A stretch of 8,150 nt of DNA from Oxalobacteraceae bacterium (GTDB taxonomy: Bacteria; Pseudomonadota; Gammaproteobacteria; Burkholderiales; Burkholderiaceae_D), in the NCBI GenBank assembly GCA_947446335.1, contig CANFGA010000116.1:1-8150 (forward strand), written 5' to 3'. Below are positions 4,800-8,150 of the stretch, in pieces. Made by a program: the position numbers and the translations under genes. Below the pieces are notes generated by a model that made no database searches, was not told where the DNA came from, and saw only the letters and a list, made by a program, of their open reading frames with translations. Numbering within the stretch: position 1 is the stretch's first letter; the number at the start of each line of letters is the position of its first letter.

Positions 4800-6635
4800 A
4801 TGCCCAACGCCCACAGTCACGACCACGATCAAGCTCCACACAAACAAGAATCCATGGCCACCACTACCAACATCGTCACTACCGCAACCACCAACAATCT
4901 TTCGTCTTTCATCTGGTCCGTCGCCGACCTGCTGCGCGGTGACTACAAGCCGTCCGAATACGGCAAGGTCATTTTGCCGTTCACCGTGCTGCGCCGGCTC
5001 GATTGCGTGCTCGACTCGACCAAGACCGCGGTGCTGGCCGAGAAGCGCGCGCGCGAACAGGCCGGACTCAATCCTGAGCCGTTCCTGCTGCGTAAATCGG
5101 GGCAGTTCTTCTATAACACGTCGATCTTTGACTTGAAGACGCTGATGGGCGACCAGGACCATATCGGCGAAAACCTGCGCGCTTACCTGCAGGCGTTTTC
5201 GCCGGCGGTGCGCGACATCTTCGAGAGTTTCGAGTTTCATGCGCAGATCGACAAGCTGGCCAAGTCCGGCTTGCTGTACCTGATCGCCGAAAAATTCGCC
5301 ACCATCGACCTGCATCCCGACGTCGTCAGCAATGCCGACATGGGCGCCGTGTTCGAGGAACTGATCCGCAAGTTCGCCGAACTGTCGAATGAAACCGCCG
5401 GCGAGCATTTCACGCCGCGCGAAGTGATTCGACTGATGGTGAATCTGCTGTTCATCGAAGACGATGCGGCGCTGACCAAACCCGGTGTGGTCCGTTCGCT
5501 GTACGACCCGACGGCCGGCACCGGCGGCATGCTGTCGGTGGCTGGTGAGCACTTGGCCAGCCTGAACCCGGATGCGCGCCTGGTCATGTACGGCCAGGAG
5601 TTGAACCCGGAGTCGTATGCTATCTGCAAGGCCGACATGTTGATCAAGGGCCAGGACATCGCCAACATCATCTTCGGCAACACGCTGTCGGCCGATGGCT
5701 TGGCGGGCAAGGTGTTCGATTACGCGTTGTCGAACCCGCCGTTCGGCGTGGAGTGGAAAAAGATCGAAAAGGACATCCGCAAGGAAGCCGAGCAAAAGGG
5801 TTTTGACGGGCGCTTCGGCCCGGGCTTGCCGCGCATCAGCGACGGCTCCTTGTTGTTCCTGCTGCACCTGATCGCCAAGATGCGCCCTGCCATCGATGGC
5901 GGCAGCCGCTTCGGCATCGTGCTCAACGGTTCGCCGCTGTTTACCGGCGGCGCCGGTTCGGGCGAAAGCGAGATCCGCCGCTACGTGCTGGAAAACGATC
6001 TGGTCGAAGCCATCATCGCGCTGCCGACCGACATGTTCTATAACACCGGCATCAGCACCTATGTGTGGATCGTCAGCAACCGCAAACCGGCCGCGCGCAG
6101 GGGCAAGCTGCAACTGATTGACGCCAGCGGTTTCTGGCAAAAGATGCGCAAGACGCTGGGATCGAAGCGCAAGGAACTGAGCCCGGCACACATCGACGAC
6201 ATCACGCGCTTGTTCGGCGAATTCAACGAAGTCACACAAGATGGCGTGCCGATCAGCCGCATCTTCAACAATGCCGATTTTGGCTACAGCACGATCACCG
6301 TCGAGCGCCCGCTGCGTGAAAACGGCGATCCTGCCGGCGCAATCGTGCTGGGTGTCAAGGGCAAAGGCAAGGGCAAGCCGATGCCCGATTCTTCACTGCG
6401 CGACACCGAAAATGTGCCGCTCGGTGAAGACATTGCCGCCTACTTCGCGCGCGAAGTGCTGCCTCATGCGCCGGACGCGTGGATCGATGATGAAAAAACC
6501 AAGGTCGGCTATGAAATTCCATTCAACCGGCACTTCTACGTCTTCAAGCCGCCGCGCCCGTTGACCGAGATCGATGCCGAATTGAAAGGCGTGACCGACC
6601 GGATATTGACGATGATCGCGGGGCTGACGCAATGA
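4800..6635 (+). CDS. hsdM: Type I restriction-modification system DNA methyltransferase subunit HsdM
   Basis: The N6-adenine methyltransferase subunit of a type I restriction-modification enzyme, 611 residues from the ATG at 4800. It transfers methyl groups from S-adenosylmethionine to adenines in the host target sites and works as a complex with HsdS. The N-terminal HsdM domain is clear (NLSSFIWSVADLLRGDYKPS and EYGKVILPFTVLRRLDCVLD). The cofactor motif is DPTAGTGGM starting at D236, and the catalytic NPPF is at 312-315 in YALSNPPFGVEW. Later pieces, LPTDMFYNTGISTYVWIVSN and IPFNRHFYVFKPPRPLTEID, are also usual. Two starts are possible: ATG 4800 with AGG five bases upstream, giving a histidine-rich leader (MPNAHSHDHDQAPHK), or ATG 4854, where homologous proteins I know of tend to begin, but with no good ribosome site. 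The stop overlaps hsdS as ATGA. Confidence 0.95.
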   Translation: MPNAHSHDHDQAPHKQESMATTTNIVTTATTNNLSSFIWSVADLLRGDYKPSEYGKVILPFTVLRRLDCVLDSTKTAVLAEKRAREQAGLNPEPFLLRKSGQFFYNTSIFDLKTLMGDQDHIGENLRAYLQAFSPAVRDIFESFEFHAQIDKLAKSGLLYLIAEKFATIDLHPDVVSNADMGAVFEELIRKFAELSNETAGEHFTPREVIRLMVNLLFIEDDAALTKPGVVRSLYDPTAGTGGMLSVAGEHLASLNPDARLVMYGQELNPESYAICKADMLIKGQDIANIIFGNTLSADGLAGKVFDYALSNPPFGVEWKKIEKDIRKEAEQKGFDGRFGPGLPRISDGSLLFLLHLIAKMRPAIDGGSRFGIVLNGSPLFTGGAGSGESEIRRYVLENDLVEAIIALPTDMFYNTGISTYVWIVSNRKPAARRGKLQLIDASGFWQKMRKTLGSKRKELSPAHIDDITRLFGEFNEVTQDGVPISRIFNNADFGYSTITVERPLRENGDPAGAIVLGVKGKGKGKPMPDSSLRDTENVPLGEDIAAYFAREVLPHAPDAWIDDEKTKVGYEIPFNRHFYVFKPPRPLTEIDAELKGVTDRILTMIAGLTQ

Positions 6636-7885
6636 GTTTCCCGCGCTACCCGGAATACAAGGACAGCGGCGTCGAATGGCTGGGGGAGGTGCCTGCGCAT
6701 TGGGATGTCGTTCAATTCAAGCAATTCGTTGACATCCAAAACGGCGCTGATCACAAACATATCGAACAGGACGAAGGTTATCGAGTTTTTGGATCCGGTG
6801 GAATTTTTACTTATGCATCAAAATTTCTGTATGACGGCGAATCGGTATTACTGGGAAGAAAAGGGACCATCGATAAGCCACTGCACGTCACAGGCCGCTT
6901 TTGGACGGTCGACACGATGTATTGGACCAAAATCAATCCTCATGCTTCAGGAAAATTTACCTATTATGTTGCACTGACGATTCCATTTTCCTACTATTCG
7001 ACAAATACCGCACTGCCGAGCATGACCAAAGGAGCATTAAGCAGTCATGTTGTCACTCGACCATCGTTAATTGAACAAACCAAAATCGCTACGTTTCTTG
7101 ACGGTGAGACGGCGAAGATCGACGCTCTGGTGGCCGAGCAGCGCCGATTGATGGCATTGTTGAAGGAAAAACGCCAGGCCGTCATCTTGCACGCGGTCAC
7201 GCAAGGCCTGGACCCTGACGCGCCGATGAAGCCGTCAGGCGTCGAATGGCTGGGTGATGTGCCGGCGCATTGGCAAAATCGTCGCGTTAAATCTGTCAGT
7301 ACATTTACTACCAGTGGGCCACGCGGATGGTCTGACCACGTTGGAGATGAAGGATCACTATTTATTCAAAGTGGAGATCTTAACAACTCTCTTGGGATTG
7401 ATTTTTTTGGAGCAAAAAAAGTTCAGGTTGGAAATGATGCTGAGGCCGCAAGAACTCGATTATCTGATGGCGATGTAGTGGTCTGTATTACTGGCGCCAA
7501 GACAGGTAACGTCGCTGTGTGTATTACTGTCCCTGACGTCGCGTATATCAATCAACATCTTTGTCTGATTCGTCCATCTCCGGAAATATTGCCTATGTTT
7601 CTGGGAAATCTACTTAAATCCAGCTTTGGCCAAACATATTTCAATTTTTCTCAGTATGGGTTGAAGCAGGGTCTAAGTTTGGAAGATGTTAGAAATGGAC
7701 CTACTTTTCTTCCTCCACTTGCTGAACAGATAACAATTATCGATTACGTTAATGCGGAATCCACCAAGTTCGACGCGCTCATCACCGAAGCCCAGTGCGG
7801 CATCGACCTGCTGCAAGAGCGCCGAACGGCGCTGATCTCCGCCGCCGTGACCGGCCAGATCGATGTCCGGGAGGCATTTGCATGA
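6632..7885 (+). CDS. hsdS: Type I restriction-modification system specificity subunit HsdS
   Basis: The DNA-recognition subunit, 417 residues, which binds HsdM (and HsdR) and sets the bipartite target sequence. It has the usual two-fold build. Each half begins with an SGVEWLG.VPAHW motif (about residues 13-24 and 203-214), then a target recognition domain (about 26-147 and 216-364), then a long helical spacer (about 148-195, EQTKIATFLDGETAKIDALV; and 365-417, EQITIIDYVNAESTKFDALI). The end, RRTALISAAVTGQIDVREAF, is typical. The start ATG at 6632 overlaps the hsdM stop, and the stop overlaps the next gene, both as ATGA, so the complex members are probably made in coupled fashion. The two recognition domains are clearly AT-richer than the spacers and look acquired. 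No frameshift is seen, so the protein should be functional. Confidence 0.94.
   Translation: MSFPRYPEYKDSGVEWLGEVPAHWDVVQFKQFVDIQNGADHKHIEQDEGYRVFGSGGIFTYASKFLYDGESVLLGRKGTIDKPLHVTGRFWTVDTMYWTKINPHASGKFTYYVALTIPFSYYSTNTALPSMTKGALSSHVVTRPSLIEQTKIATFLDGETAKIDALVAEQRRLMALLKEKRQAVILHAVTQGLDPDAPMKPSGVEWLGDVPAHWQNRRVKSVSTFTTSGPRGWSDHVGDEGSLFIQSGDLNNSLGIDFFGAKKVQVGNDAEAARTRLSDGDVVVCITGAKTGNVAVCITVPDVAYINQHLCLIRPSPEILPMFLGNLLKSSFGQTYFNFSQYGLKQGLSLEDVRNGPTFLPPLAEQITIIDYVNAESTKFDALITEAQCGIDLLQERRTALISAAVTGQIDVREAFA
6668..6703 (+). repeat. hsdS internal repeat, copy 1
   Basis: A 36-base stretch coding for GVEWLGEVPAHW just before the first target recognition domain. It matches the stretch at 7238-7273 at 33 of 36 bases in the same reading frame, 570 bases apart. 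Such repeats can serve for exchange of recognition domains by homologous recombination. Confidence 0.85.
7238..7273 (+). repeat. hsdS internal repeat, copy 2
   Basis: The second copy, coding for GVEWLGDVPAHW just before the second target recognition domain. The three differences from the first copy (in codons GGG/GGT, GAG/GAT and CCT/CCG) change only one residue (E to D). Confidence 0.85.
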
Positions 7886-8150
7886 ATGAATCTGCGCTTC
7901 AAGTCCTTTTGCACAGCCGTTTTCCCAAAGAAAATGCAGCTTGTGAGTGGAAGGAATTCAAGAACCTGACTCACGCCGTCAGCGGGCGCAAAGGCGAGGA
8001 TATTGCCAGCTACGTCTCGGCCATTGCCAACATGCAGGGCGGGCACTTGGTGGTGGGGGTGGAAGATGCGACTTTGCGCATTGTCGGCATCCAGAACTTT
8101 GCTGACTACACTCCGGAAAACATCCGTCAGCGTCTGCTGGGAAGATGTAC
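7882..8150 (+). CDS. AlbA_2/Schlafen-type putative ATP- or nucleic-acid-binding protein (3' end outside window)
   Basis: The first 89 codons of a gene that is open to the end of the window. The ATG at 7882 overlaps the hsdS stop and has GGGAGG at 7869-7874 with a 7-base spacing. The protein shows the AlbA_2 (Schlafen-like, COG2865-type) domain: CEWKEFKNLTHAVSG, then ASYVSAIANMQGGHLVVGVE, then LRIVGIQNFADYTPENIRQR. In the family these are the acidic E-x-K-E entry strand, the AxANxxGGxLxxGV glycine motif, and the v.Gi strand. Such proteins are often annotated as transcriptional regulators or ATP-binding proteins and recur between hsdS and hsdR in type I loci. Their role there, possibly in regulation or as a nuclease, is not established. 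The full protein is usually several hundred residues, so most of it lies outside. Confidence 0.82.
   Translation, partial: MNESALQVLLHSRFPKENAACEWKEFKNLTHAVSGRKGEDIASYVSAIANMQGGHLVVGVEDATLRIVGIQNFADYTPENIRQRLLGRC

Noticed and set aside
4707..6239. Long open frame of 510 codons on the minus strand
   Set aside because: It mirrors hsdM, is full of the alanine/arginine/valine/glutamine mix typical of antisense frames in GC-rich genes, and shows no domain.
6720..7090. Low-GC stretch in hsdS as a separate inserted gene
   Set aside because: The reading frame runs through without a break and the stretch fits a target recognition domain in position and size.
1..8150. CRISPR array, tRNA, rRNA or tandem repeat arrays
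   Set aside because: I looked for regularly spaced repeats and for tRNA-like arms and saw none; the only clear long repeat pair is the one inside hsdS.

Overview
The window looks like an accessory (defence-island type) stretch of a GC-rich beta-proteobacterial chromosome. The codon usage, the IS66 proteins and the type I restriction-modification proteins look like those of the Oxalobacteraceae/Burkholderiales. That placement is an impression from protein style, not a database result. All recognisable genes lie on the + strand.

Positions 1-2860 are the greater part of an IS66-family insertion sequence. Its left end lies before the window. It holds the 3' part of tnpA, a complete tnpB, a complete tnpC with an intact DDE triad, and a fourth gene of 173 codons whose start codon overlaps the tnpC stop (ATGA). 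The element ends in the typical IS66 terminal heptamer CGCTTAC at 2854-2860, so the fourth gene is inside the element and is a passenger gene of unknown function.

Positions 2861-4430 are the flank into which the element inserted. The first 133 bases are the beheaded 3' end of a basic protein. Fifteen bases after its stop comes an intact, very acidic 142-codon gene, then a 101-codon orphan, then a gene for a 210-residue protein with one N-terminal membrane segment. The basic remnant followed closely by an acidic small protein suggests, but does not prove, a toxin/immunity-type locus whose toxin was cut off by the IS.

Positions 4431-4799 are non-coding or nearly so. They carry a good sigma-70 promoter (TTGACA, 17 bp, GATACT) and, just downstream of the expected transcription start, a perfect 7+7 bp dyad that could be an operator.

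Positions 4800-8150 are a type I restriction-modification operon: hsdM, hsdS and a third gene coding for an AlbA_2/Schlafen-type putative nucleic-acid- or ATP-binding domain. The genes are joined by ATGA overlaps, which suggests translational coupling. The third gene runs off the window and hsdR is not seen; it would be expected further downstream. HsdM methylates adenine in DNA using S-adenosylmethionine, HsdS chooses the bipartite target with two target recognition domains, and the AlbA_2 protein is an accessory whose role in this operon type is not settled. The target recognition domains are visibly AT-richer than the rest of hsdS, a sign of domain exchange.
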